This document shows, piece after piece, positions 21,458-34,500 of a stretch of 64,000 nt of DNA. The translations under genes were made by a program, and so were the position numbers. The notes beneath the pieces were generated by a model. The model saw only the letters and a program-made list of their open reading frames with translations. It searched no databases and had not been told where the DNA came from. Position 1 is the first letter of the stretch; each line of letters begins with the position of its first letter. The DNA lies in contig BSQZ01000001.1 in the NCBI GenBank assembly GCA_033239005.1, positions 13,906,500-13,970,499 of the forward strand. Reading direction: 5' to 3'. The DNA comes from Lamellibrachia satsuma. Its lineage: Eukaryota; Annelida; Polychaeta; Sabellida; Siboglinidae.

Positions 21458-21949
21458 GTAGGATTATTCAAGCCTTTCAAACTTCGGTGACATTTATTAT
21501 ATGTATAGGCTGAAGCATTCGTCTTTTTGTCGTTATTAATATTAAGAGTTGAACGCAAATTATTTTGGTGGTAAAAATAACCGCTGCGTTTATGGCACGA
21601 ATACCCTGTCAATGTCATACTCATGATATAAATACTGGGTACTGGACGTGAAGCGTGATAGTGGTTGTAAAATTAAGGCCAGGATATTCCTTGTAAGTTG
21701 TAATCTCTGGGACCGAGCCTTGCCTTGCCGCTAATTGTTTGTTGGCCTTCGTTGTTTGTTCCAGCGATACATTTATGATAAGACGACATTGTCACTGGCA
21801 GTCATGCGTCATAATTGGAGGTAAGGGTAACTTTGGTAAGGCTGCCGAAAAGTAAAAAACGTATGTATCGTTGACAGTGTCACATTGTGTGCTCCGTTGT
21901 GACTTGTGTTGTGACTTGTGTGCCCGCGCATTAACTTTATTATTATTTA

Positions 21950-22025
21950 TGTAACACGATTTAACAAAACTATTATCTAGTGTCCAACGATTATTTATCT
22001 TTGTATAGCCCGCCTGGTACTTTTC
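21950..22025 (-). mobile_element. Small LINE 3' remnant
   Basis: The plus strand shows GATTTAACAAAACTATTATC, GTCCAACGATTATTTATCT and TGTATAGCCCGCC, matching the minus-strand 3' end of the LINE family. Only about 75 bp survive, between the putative 5' exon and coding exon 1 of Roquin. Confidence 0.6.
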
Positions 22026-22161
22026 TAGAATCCGGACCCACCTCAATTTCACCGTTATTAACAATAAGTTTAGTATGTATAGTAACCATTTTATAATAAG
22101 TAACATTGTATTGGTCCTCCAGATTGTGACAGGCTGGGTGTTGGCTGGTGGGGCCTTCACG

Positions 22162-22510
22162 ATGCCTACAAAGGCTCCACAATGGACAGAGTATCTCTCC
22201 TGTCCCTTCTGTGAGAAGGTGTTTGACGAGAAACAACATTGTCCCATCAGCCTCGGCTGTGGACACACAGTATGCAAGGTATGTCTCTCTGGTCTGCATC
22301 AGATGAAGTGCCCACTTGACCAGAATGCCATCATGCGGAACATCGATGAGTTGCCGGTCAATCTGGCCCTGCTGCAGCTCGTGGGTGCAGCAGTGCCTGA
22401 TGGAGATACCGACACCAAGGGCATCTCAGGTGACACTTTCCATTATCACTCGGTGAAGAAACGCATCGAAGACTTGGCTTTATATCTCAAGCCAGCCGCC
22501 ACATCAGCAG
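22162..22510 (+). CDS. RC3H1: Roquin coding exon 1 (RING finger)
   Basis: Residues 1-116, phase 1 end at GCAG|gtgagg. It begins [20 protein letters not shown] and holds the whole RING plus the start of the linker ([22 protein letters not shown]). An acceptor at 22,132 gives about 29 nt of 5' UTR or N-terminal extension. Confidence 0.95.
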
Positions 22511-25500
22511 GTGAGGGAAGACTGTGCTTGTTACCAAATGTTTTCTTCATCAATTTCAATTCACATGTTTTTATCAAAGATCAAATCGCATTACACAAAA
22601 CCTTCATTGTTTTCCAGTCCCCAAAAAAATCTTGTGCCCATTTTTTTATTTATTGCACTGTATTCAGGGTTGCTATGTTTGGCAACAAACCAATGTAGAT
22701 CACGCAGGTGCACAAATGCGTATGGCAGAAAGAAATTAACAAATAGTGTGCTAACCCTGCCTGCATTCTTATAAAATATGTCATGTTTAGGAGTTGGTAT
22801 ATTGGTCGGACAGGAAGATAAATAGCTGGCAAGAGGTTCAAATGTTTATGACAGAATCATTGTTCATGTTTTAAAATTTTCTACACTCGACAAATATATA
22901 ATATGTTATTTTGAATTGCGGCCGTATAATAGAGGTTGAATATTACATGTGTGTGTATATTATGATGTACTACCTTTTTATAAAACACTAAACTTAATAA
23001 AATAATGAAGCTTTAAATAAATGATTAGATAAATAAAATTAGACCTGGACCTCTACAGTTCTAAAAAAACATGGTTAATAATATGCTAGGTTGTTCAGCT
23101 GTGAATATGTACGTATATTCTCATTTTTGCACTTAAAATTTATTATTCACAAGCAGCAACATTTCACGTACATTCAATCACCCAACAGCTTGAGAACATT
23201 GAAATGCAAACTGAATACGAGTGCATAAGACTGAAAATTAGCACCTAAACACTGCATCAGTCTGTGTGTAGGGAGTATGAAGCGCAGCTTTCTGCCCTAC
23301 AAACAAGCCACCATGTGCATTTAATTTATTCATGATGTCAAATCACAACCCCGAATATAAGTTAAATAGTTCATAGGCCGTCTGTATCCTCAGTAAGTTG
23401 AGGATATTGGAAGACAGAGGATGTGACTTGGTGTCAATTATATTAGAATTGGTGAAAATTTATAAAAAAAATGTCTATAACTTTTTTCAGTTACATCTTA
23501 TAACTTTATTCAAATTATTCGCTACAAATAATCAGTGAAATACATTATGTTGTTTGTATTAGATTGGTTGCCCTTCTGTACCATAATATGCAGAAGTAAA
23601 AAAAGCTGCTCTAAAGTAGTCTACGGTTGCTGTTTTCACAAACTTCTATTTCGATATGAAATTGATAATTAGAATTGGTATTTTTTAGGTGGAATTGGTA
23701 TTTGTAATTGGTATAGAATTGGAATTGATATAATGTAATTGACACCAAGTCTGAAAGTCACTAGGTAGTTGGGTGGGTAGTCACCTTTTATTGTTTAAAT
23801 GACAATTGTGTTGTAGCTTCTCCTCTCAGCCGCCCCATGCAGAGGAAGCTAGTTGCCCTGGTGAACTGCCAGCTGGTGGAGGAAGAGGGGCGTATAAGGG
23901 CAATGAAAGCCTCCCGTTCTCTAGGGGAGAGAACAGTCAGCGAGTTGATTCTACAACATCAGAACTCGGCGCAGCTATCGGCCAATCTCTGGGCAGCAGT
24001 CCGGGCAAGGGGCTGTCAGTTTCTTGGGCCTGGTAAGTTTTATCAGCCAGGAATGGGTATTTTTACCATAATGTCCAGCACGTTGATTCAGAGATGGAGT
24101 TATCGTATTCAGTCAAACATTTTTGAGTAATCGTATTCGTACCCAATTACAATGCTATAGTAATCATAATCATGTTTACAATTACAAATTTCCTGTGCAT
24201 ATATCTGTTGCCCAACCACGATGTAAGCAGGCTTTTTTATCTAATGCATGTATGGTGACTTGCAGTAGTGTAACCACCCCATCTCTGCCTTGATTCTGTT
24301 GCATTAGTTTATTATACAAATATTTTTTTATCACTCAAGAAAGATAGTAGAACTAGAGGACATGAGGTAACATTAGCAAAGGCTCAGTGTAAATTGGATA
24401 TCAGGAAGTACTCTTTCTCATAGAGGACATTAAATAAATGGAACAAATTATCTACAGATTGTGTAAATGCTATCAGCATGAATGTCTTTAAAAACATGGT
24501 TTACTCAAATCTCAGGAAGGTGGGTTACACATAGATGAAAAAATTTGGACTCTCGATAAGCCAATAGCTTCCTTGCCATCTGGGCCTTTGCCCTGGATGG
24601 CGATCTTGTTAATGTATCTCCATGTTTTCAGCGATGCAGGAGGAGGTTCTACGACTCATTCTGTTGGCGCTTGAGGATGGCTCAGCACTCTCTCGCAAGG
24701 TTCTTGTTCTCTTCGTCGTCCAGCGACTTGAGTCACAGTATCCACAAGCTTCAAAGACTGCCATTGGCCATGTTGTTCAACTACTCTATCGGGCGTCTTG
24801 CTTCAAGGTCAGTATTTTCTGACCTTGTCCGTATTTTATTTGGTTTAATCTGCACATTTTAAGGGTATTTTGATAGCTCTTGGCTAAATGACACTTTTGA
24901 TTTATGCAATGGTTTTGTGTCTGGCAAGCAAGATTACCGTAAAATTTTTATTTATATTGATGAGATCACCAGCAGATGGTGGGTCCAACAGTGGTCTGTC
25001 ATTTGGATATGTTTCTTTGTGACAGTCATAGTGTCACAGCTAGCCTGGCTAAATGTGGATATGTTTGTTTATATATAGGCTTGTCACAGCAAGAAGTGTG
25101 TCATATTGACCATGCCTTCTGCGTTACCACAATACAACAGGGAAATAATGATGTTTATAAAAACTAGGATTGCCTTGTGCAGTGGTTAATGCTGGTTAGG
25201 TTATAGGTTTCATGCTTCACTTGCACGGTTATTATCATAATTTATCGAGCTGTTACATCAAAACGAGTCAGATATCTGGCAGTACACATGGGTTGTGATT
25301 TGGTTGAATACGTCTCAAGAGAAGTCAAGTTGTTCGAATAAATAAACCTGTCAAAGGGTAATGTGTAATGTCTTAATCAACCAGTTACTGTGCATTCCTG
25401 GCAGAATGGGATCAGTTACGTTATATAAATTCCAATTACACACCAATTCCACCTCAAAAATACCAATTTTAATTACAAAATACCCATTCCAGTTATCAAT

Positions 25501-28500
25501 TCCATATTGAAATAATAGTGTGAACATAGTTATTTAATTTCTGCATTTTATGAGACATGACAGAAATAGCAGCATGTAAACGTATCTTTTTAATTTTGCA
25601 TATTATGCATAATGGCAAGCAAATATGATTTATGCAACATATTTTATTGATTATTTGTAGCGAATAAGTTGACTTGAAAAGTTATGTGATGTAATTGAAA
25701 AATAAGTCTGATTTCAAGAAGTGTACTTTGACAGTTAACCAGGGTTTCCCTCCCATTCTGTGTCGTAGGTGACCAAGCGGGATGGAGAGTCATCCTTGAT
25801 GCAACTGAAGGAGGAGTTTTGTACGTACGAGGCCCTCAGACGGGAACACGACACCCAGATAGTGCAGGTGGCCACGGAGGCTGGCCTCAGGATCGCCCCA
25901 GAGCAGTGGTCATCCTTACTGTATGGTGACATTGCCCACAAGTCTCACATGCAGTCCATCATTGATAAGGTGAGAGTCAAGTCAGGTGGTGGCTGTGGCT
26001 TTAATTGTACAGTTTTTTTATTGTGAATTTTTTTATATTGAGAGATTAAAGATCACAACAGTAAACCGTTTTACGTGGATATTAGTTTCAACTAACCAAG
26101 GTGTTATAAATACTAACTAAAGGTGTTATAAATACTAACCAAGGTGTTATAAATACTAATAAATCCAGGGTCACAATGACCAGTGAAACAGTCACCACTC
26201 GAACTGAAAAAGATGGATGACGTTCACCATCACTCAGAATAGAAGAGTGAATGTGGCTTGCACAACCACCAAGGAATGGATTACCCGACAATATCTCGGC
26301 TCTGATTATTCTGTCTTCCATGGCTTTTATATAGTCATAGTATTCTACAGTACACAACGTTGCATAGCCTCAGTTAGTTTGTTTGCTTGTTTCAGTTACA
26401 GACGCCGCAGTCGTTCTCTCAGAGTATGACTGAGCTGATGCTGGCCTTGCAGAGAAACAATGACCCTAACAACCTTGCTCGTCTCCAACCACACCTCGAC
26501 CTCCTCAACAAGATAGACTCGGGCACAGGTAAGGGGCTGTTCACAATTCTTAATATTTACCTATTCGTACAAAACTTACTAATTCTCATACCCCTGCCCG
26601 ATTTTGTATTGTATTTAAAACTGCACCCGACTTATGACATAAATCCCGACTTTCCTCTGCGTCGTTTGTTGCAGGCAAAACCTTATTTAAAGGTTTATGA
26701 GATGCATGAAAATGGAAACAAAATAATTTGTTTGTATAATCAGTGCCAAAATGTCTACATATTCAGCAAATTGTAGGTATGGAGCTTGTAAATTTCCCAA
26801 GTTGAATGTACCTGAAAACAGGATGAAATAATGGGTGCAGTTTTGGGTGCTTACCCTTTGTTCGCACAATAGGGTATTACAGGAAGAATTTGCGTCTAAA
26901 TACTTAGTTTTTTGCAGAAGTGTTCAAATAATATTATAGCCATTTAGTAATCGGTTAAAATGTAAAGAAATTCTGAGGCATAAAGTTTTTACCTATGTAT
27001 GAATGATGTTATGCCTGCAGAACTGACTGTCCTAAACTGGAAGCCACTTGATGCCATCATTGAGGCGGTGCAGGTGGTTCTTCAGGGATTGGTTGAGTTC
27101 ACGCAGCACCGAGGGTCCGTCAGCAACAAGGTGGAGCCACCTATCAACCTGCAGAATGGCAAGTACAAGACAAACATGTGTCGCGACCTCTCCCAGAGAG
27201 GTCATTGCCCTCGGGGTGCTAACTGCACGTTCGCTCATTCGCAGGAAGAGATGGAGAGGTAGGGAGACTGAGGGTGGTCAGTTGATGTTGGTCACCTGGT
27301 TTTATATGCTGATTATACAGTCGAACGTCAGTGATATGGTCACCTTGCTATTCAGGTCACTTTGGCCCAGTCCATAGGGTGACCGTAATAGTGAGGTTCC
27401 ACTGTTTATCGCTTTTTTGTGAATAATTACAAATCACCGCACTTCATTTTTTGAGGTAGAATAATAATACTAAAAGAAATCATACACTAAACATTTTAAA
27501 TACTCAATACAAGTAATGTGTAAAATATTACAGTACAGTTTAAATCAATGAATAATTAATTAAAAAAAATCCAAAATATGTTGCCTGTATGAGGAAAGAA
27601 CTATTTATGTCAAGGCAGGTAGTTACAGCAAAATATGGTATTTAAAAAAAATACAGTTCTGCTATTCGTCAACATTTTCTCAATTTGCTGCCCGCTGAGT
27701 CAGTCGCTATAATCCCAGCCATGTGCTCATGGCCTCAGATTATGTGTTGTTTCCTGCAATCGCCAGGAAAATACCCAAAACCTATTAATTTTCCTGGTAG
27801 GGAGAACAGGTCTGGATTTGTATTGTGGAAAAATCTATGCATTGAGAGGTGGTAACATATGTATGATTAAGTTGCAATTCTCCCATAACTCAATTAACTC
27901 CGTGCTTTCAAATTTGCTAAGACCACAAGACCCTCCGTTTTACGCATAAATCTTATGCATTTGCATTTCTGAGACTTAACAAGTCTGTCTCAGATACCGC
28001 GGTCGACAAAGGAAGTTGCTGGTCGGGCGAGGTGTGGGAGAGACGACGACGTTCAAGGAGAACGTGGATGTATCATCCGTCAACAAGGCAGCCAAGACCA
28101 CATGTCACACTAATGTCACTCTGGGCCCAGTGACAGCATCAGGGATGTTGACACGAGATGGTGATAATAGCACTGCCACGACAGTGTTGTCAGGTCACGG
28201 CGCTGCACCGTGTCCGGGGACGCAAGGTGTGGAGGGGCAGAATGGCACTGTGGCTGTAGGGCCCACACTGAACACCCGACAGTCGCAACCGTAAGTCTGC
28301 CTTCCCATTTCTGTTTCTTAATCAGTAAACCTCAACTGGGTATCACGCCATTGGTTGGTTAACTACTCTATGAGCATCAGGCACAATCCAGGAATTCCTC
28401 GAATTGCGCCTCCAGGATGTTCCAGACAGTTAAGATCTAGGGGGGATGACTTTCTGTATTCCTCTGTGTTGGTTCTTACGTGTTAGTGCTTGTAAGGGTG

Positions 28501-31500
28501 ACTTTCTGTATTCCTCTGTGTTGGTTCTTACGTGTTTGTGCTTGTAAGGGTGACTTTCTGTATTCCTCTGTGTTGGTTTTTACGTGTTTGTGCTTGTAAG
28601 AGTGAATTTCTGTATTCTTCTGTGTTGGTTTTTACGTGTCTGTTGATTTGAGTGTGTGCATCTTTCAGCAGGTACTAAAATGTTTTTGACCGGAATTTAT
28701 GGACGACTACATTAGGGTTAAACGTAGGTTCCTCCTCCTGTTCTCGAGGTCTGACCAGCCTAGTCCTGCTGTCATGCTTGTGACACTGACCAGCCTAGTC
28801 CTGCTGTCATGTTTGTGACACTGACCAGCCTAGTCCTGCTGTCATGCTTGTGACACTGACCAGCCTAGTCCTGCTGTCAAGCTTTTGACACTGACCAGCC
28901 TAGTCCTGCTGTCATGCTTTTGACACTGACCAGCCGAGTCCTGCTGTCATGCTTGTGACACTGCTTTGGTGGTCATAGTCACCTTTAACGAAATTGACTC
29001 CACATTACCTCAGTTTACCCACCTGTATAAAAGTGTACCTGGCTATAAACAGCGGTGGATGTGACCTATGTGAATGAATAATCTTTGTGATCTATGTGAA
29101 TGAATAATCTTCGTACAGAAATTGCAGTGTGGCTGAATGCTTCCCATGTAAGTTGAGTTTGTGTTGGAAAGGACAGTGCTTTGAGTTGACACTGCACTAT
29201 ATGAAAGTAATTACTGTTACCTTTTATGCAGTTGAATCTGCTATCACTGTATCCATGATCCATCGTTGGCAGGTCATGTTCTGTGCCTCCTATGGCCATG
29301 ACTGTGCCCATGGTAAGTCCACCTGGTGCATCGGTGATGACTGGTACCAAGACGTGTACAGTCACCAATGCTGTCTGTCACAACCCTCCAGCCCCGTGTG
29401 AAGATTGGCAATCAGGGTGGGTGCCTCCCGCCACTCCTGTACAGTGGGTCACCCCCTACAGTGTTGCCATGCAACACTACACTGTTGATGGTGGTAAGTA
29501 CAGTAACAAATATGTACTTTTGGATTGTTAATTGTTTCTTGGCACTCTCCTATGTTCAGTAGTTGACCAGATGTTTTATTACTAATTTGTTATTAATCTT
29601 CCTCATGAATGAACTGTGGTCATGTGCTGTGGTGGTGGTTGTGACATGGCAGCATCCATTAGAGGTCTTGGTTTGAGACAGATTAGTCTTTAAAAAATAA
29701 GATGTACATAAATGAAAAAGTATCAGCACATTACATGATGACAAAATAAATTAAATTTTATACTCGACTGATGAAGTCACAACACGGTATAGTCCAAACG
29801 CTTAGGAATGCCACATTTCAGTTTTTACTCTGGCTAGGATGACATTAATATGTGTTCTTTACTTGATTAATGTCACCATTGTTTCAGGCATGGTTTACGA
29901 GCAGAGCGGTGCCACAGGAGATACATGCACCACCCAGATGACATATGCTCCCCAAACACCCTGCCCCCAAGGGTACTGGATGCCCAATGCACCGGTGCAC
30001 AACCTGCCAACGTATGTGGCTCCGATGCCCCAGATGAACAATGCGCAGACCTACGTGACTCAGTCTCACAATATCCCAGCGCCCCAGCCCATGACAGGTC
30101 ATGACGGCAGCGTGACTGCCCGCTCGAGCCCTGGTCTCTTACGCCAAACCCCATACTATGATCACCCAATCGCGTACGTGGCACCGCAGATGATGGTGCC
30201 AGCCCAAGCCATGGTGCCACTGACCTACATGCCAGCGAACGGCACTGTCCCTACAAATGTTGTCGCGATGCCATGGAAGCCATACACAGTTATGATGCCT
30301 GTTGGTCGGCCGCAAGACGACGTAGCCTGCTACGGATCGACAGGCACGATTGCTGTAAGTCCTTGTCAACACAAATTGGTGTCTTTAGCTGAGTTATGAA
30401 TATGTTTATGCATAAACAGCATGGAATGCACATGTTGGTTTCTTGCTTGTTGCAACATTACACTATGTACAACACATCAAGATATCATCTGGAGTGTCCT
30501 GGTCAGTTGAGTCTTGAACTTGTCCAAGGAATCTGCCTCTGCAGCAGCAACAGGGAGGTCGTTCCATTGTGGAATTGTTCTTGGGCAGTTTAATAGTTTG
30601 TGCACGAAGAATCATCTATCGTGGTTTGCATGTTGATTGCATTGTGAAGTTGGAGTGAGGAAAGTCTAGGTTAGTACTGATACTACTTTGTTTGTTACCT
30701 CATTGTTTCAGCATTGCTGTCCGTCACCTCAGAAACAACTCGAGGAACTGAACCTGCAGCGTAATGACCTTCTGGAACGTCTGCACAGAGTCACAGGCAG
30801 CTCAGCCATCAACTCGCTGGCGATGACGGCCGTCCCCAACGCGGGTGACACAAAGACAGCTGCCAGTAAGACAAATGAGATGCAATCACTGGCCATGTGT
30901 GTTGCCGATAGCATGGCTGCCACCTACAACACCGTATCTCTGGCAAAACACATGGAGCTGGGTGAGTGCTGCCACCTAGTGGTCTTCGTATTTTCCATCT
31001 ACTGACTTTAAGACAGGGACTATTTATTTACAGTGCAAATTTAGAATAAAACAACATGAATAAAAAACAAAAAATTGGCATCTAAAATCTGGGACAGTGC
31101 AGTGTCCTTGATGTTGCTCTTAAATGCTGCGTGCTAGATGTTTACACTGGCAATGAGTCGAGGAAGGTTCTTACTGAGCCGAATAGTTCTGGAAGAAAAT
31201 AATATAACTGGTAATTACATCTGGAGTGAGGGAGGGATATGTTAGGTTAAGGAATGTTGTCGTCTCTTGTTATCCAAAGTGGTGGTGTTATTCTTGTCCA
31301 GTAGCTTGATATATTTTCATAGGTATTTACTCCCTGTGCAGTCAGCCACACAAGGCAGAGAGCAATCAACGCCATCCATTTATTTCTTCAGCTATTCTTT
31401 CTGGGTCCTGAGTCTGAGCTTTTCTTGTGATGGTTTGTTGGCACGTTTTTTTTTTGGCGTCGTCTTTTCCTTTTTTCCAGATGGTTTCCAGTACAATACC

Positions 31501-34500
31501 TGCTTTGGTGTTCTTGTTGGCGGCATTCTAAGGACATAGCCGAAATATCTCAATCTTTTCAATATTGTTGACTTGATTGACTCTACATTTACTCTTTTAA
31601 GGACTTCTTCTTTGGTGATAAAATTCATTCCATTTTATGTTTAGAAGTCTGTGCAAGCATCTGTTCTGGAAACTTGCTAGATCTGTTATATTATTGTTTG
31701 TTGTTTCAGAACAATAGAGAGGCCCTGGTATAACAATCGTGTTGCAAATTTATATTTTGGTACTTCTACTTTTACCCTTTGACCTCCAAATTTTTTTTTT
31801 TTAATGCTCCTCATACCTTTCCAAGCCTATTCTTGATGCCAATAAGAACAGTCTCCATTGTTGGGCATTAAACTACCAATGTAGGTGAAATGTTCCTTGT
31901 TTGCAAGGGCCTTTTCGTTCAGCCAAAGTGGTTTTCTATCTCAGTTTAGTATCATGTTTTTGTTGTTATTTGTTTATTATTTCTCAGTTGGATTGTTGTT
32001 GTGGAAAGCATAATACCTCACCCCAAACATCAAGAGAAATATTATTTTTTATCTAAAAAATTGCCTAGTATGACGAGATGATTTCACCTTCATCCCGTTA
32101 CCAGGGCGGTCGTACAGGTGTCATTTCCACATACAGCAACTGTATTCTTCGCCAGCTTTGTCTGTCTTCAATAGATCGTTTTTAAATAAAATGCTCAAGG
32201 TGCTCAACTTAGTACAAATGTACTATTCTCATTGCAGTGAACCAATTCAGAAGCCTTTGTCACAATCTCACCTCGATATTGTGTTTGTTGTATAACTGGT
32301 TGCTTTGTTGGTTTTGTATATATAACTTTGATTATTAGGCAAAAATGGGAAAGGGATTTTTTAGAGTTTTTTCCAGTTGAAATTTTGCGTTGGCAATGTG
32401 TTTACAGCGCCTCCAATTTTGTTTGATTTTGGATAGTTGTGTGGGTGGTTGGGGTCGCCCCTATTAATTTTTTGTGGAATTTTCATTTTTATATATGCAA
32501 AACCCCTAAGGATTTCAAGATGCTGATTTTTTCTGTTTCCACGACATTTCCCAGTGAGTAAAAGTGTTGAGGCGGTGCCAGAGGGTGCTACCGATGTGTT
32601 GACATCGAGCACTTCAGTCATTAACAAAGCCCCGATTGATGCTGTTGTGCCATCGACCACATCCACAGAACAGACAGAAACTGATGAGGTGAGGTTTGTC
32701 ATCCCATGTGAATATTCTCCTTTATGGGTTTATTTCTGACATACCGTATTTGCCTGTAATGTGTTCTGCACCTGGAGACAAAGGCTTATGAAGCATATTT
32801 ATTGTGTTCTGTTGTATCAATTCAACTTTACTTAGTTAAGGTAGCTGGGGCAGCTAACATCTCAATTGAGTTTTTTCCTCAACATGCTAGGAAATATTGA
32901 ACAGAGAGTCGACACCACAATTAATCACCAGGCAATAACGTCGTATGTCACCAATCCATCCTTTAAAAAACAGTCCTTTTGGAAATCCCCCTGACTTCTT
33001 AGAAACGCTGATGATGTTTCCATAGTAACGACCACATGTGCTTCGATCTTCGAACCAGTTTTATCCATTTGCCATGAATGTAGAACATATCGTCTGGTTA
33101 CTGTCATTCCAGTACACATCAGTACTATATCTACCTAACTAAATCGTCCTTCAACCAGTACATATAAGCGCTAACATAGTTTATTGTGCCTTTGAAGCTA
33201 CAATGGAAACCGGCCAATCAAAATGATCGTAAACATGCTCTGCCACGTGTTTGTCAGATGGCTGGCATAACAACACGTTACATATACAGATTCAAGGGCC
33301 ATTGTGGTGGCAAATTAAGGGGACATGTCAATATTACAAAATGGCCGTTATGTTTTGTAAACAATACGTAAAACGCCAGTGAAAAATGTCACATTTCAAG
33401 CATAATACATGTATCTATTGACATTTCTCTTATCGCTAACAATCAGGAAATGATACTTAATTTACTTTTTTAGAAAAACTACAGTACTTACTAAGCTGCA
33501 ATTTGGATAATGGATTCGTCTTAAATGTAGGCAAAATTACACAAATTTTAATTACGATTTAGGCGGTCATTCAACTCTTTGCGAACTTATTCATGGTGGT
33601 GTGGCACACGTAGTGTTAAACAAAAGTTATTGGACTATGCATTATGTCCATTATAGACAGTTTTCTGTTATGGAGACTTGTATTACGTGGACACTCACTA
33701 GGTGGCGCCATTATATTATGAATGGATATGTTGTCGTTCGCTAGTTGGTATTGTCACAAACGGTAGAAATGTACGGTTAATAAACAATACAGGAGCTGTC
33801 ATTAATGTGTGGGCCATAGATTTAGTTGATGAAAATATAATTAATCACACAACGTTACTGCTTTCCACTGCATGGAAACCAGGTGGCGTATGGGTCCCGT
33901 GATCGGTCCCATGTAATCATAATTTCTTGAAACCCTCTACGAACAAATGATTAATCTGTCGAGTGACGTAATTGAAATTGTACACGGTCCACTGCCGTTG
34001 GACGAAGAGTAACATTGACGGACTCTCTTTGTTCATTCACTTTGTTTGGAGCTTGGCTTCTGAGAGTGAGTTGTTGTGAAAACAAAGCACGGTTATGATC
34101 AGGGAAAGTTGACCTGAAACGTCTTTGATATCCAAGAGAATCCAAGGGGTGACTGTTTACACAGCTGTCGGTGGCCAAGGCAAGAGGCTTGCCTTATTTG
34201 GAGCACATTTCACTTTGACCTGTCCGCAAGTGGGTCCAAATTCCCTGTCCACATTGGCCAGGTGGCCACTGTGGACAGTTAGCGGACTGTACAAACTAAT
34301 AGCAAGTCATTCAGTACTTTCAAAAGTGTCCGTTATAGACAGGTGTCTGTTATGGGCAGGTGTCCCCAAGGCAGGTTTTTCTGTATGTCATTGATTTCTT
34401 TGGGGAGTTTCTCCAAACGATATACGTTTGTGGCTATTTTTTCACATTTACAAAAACAAATTAATCTTGTAACGTAACCAAATAAATGAAAAACTCAAAA

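Noticed and set aside
21792..22299. 161- and 102-codon minus-strand frames
   Set aside because: They overlap the Roquin RING exon on the opposite strand and a LINE remnant; no support.
25160..25240. tRNA-like stretch (GCAGTGGTTAATGC, GGTTTCATGC)
   Set aside because: Resembles degenerate A and B boxes, but no cloverleaf could be formed; at most a very old SINE fragment.
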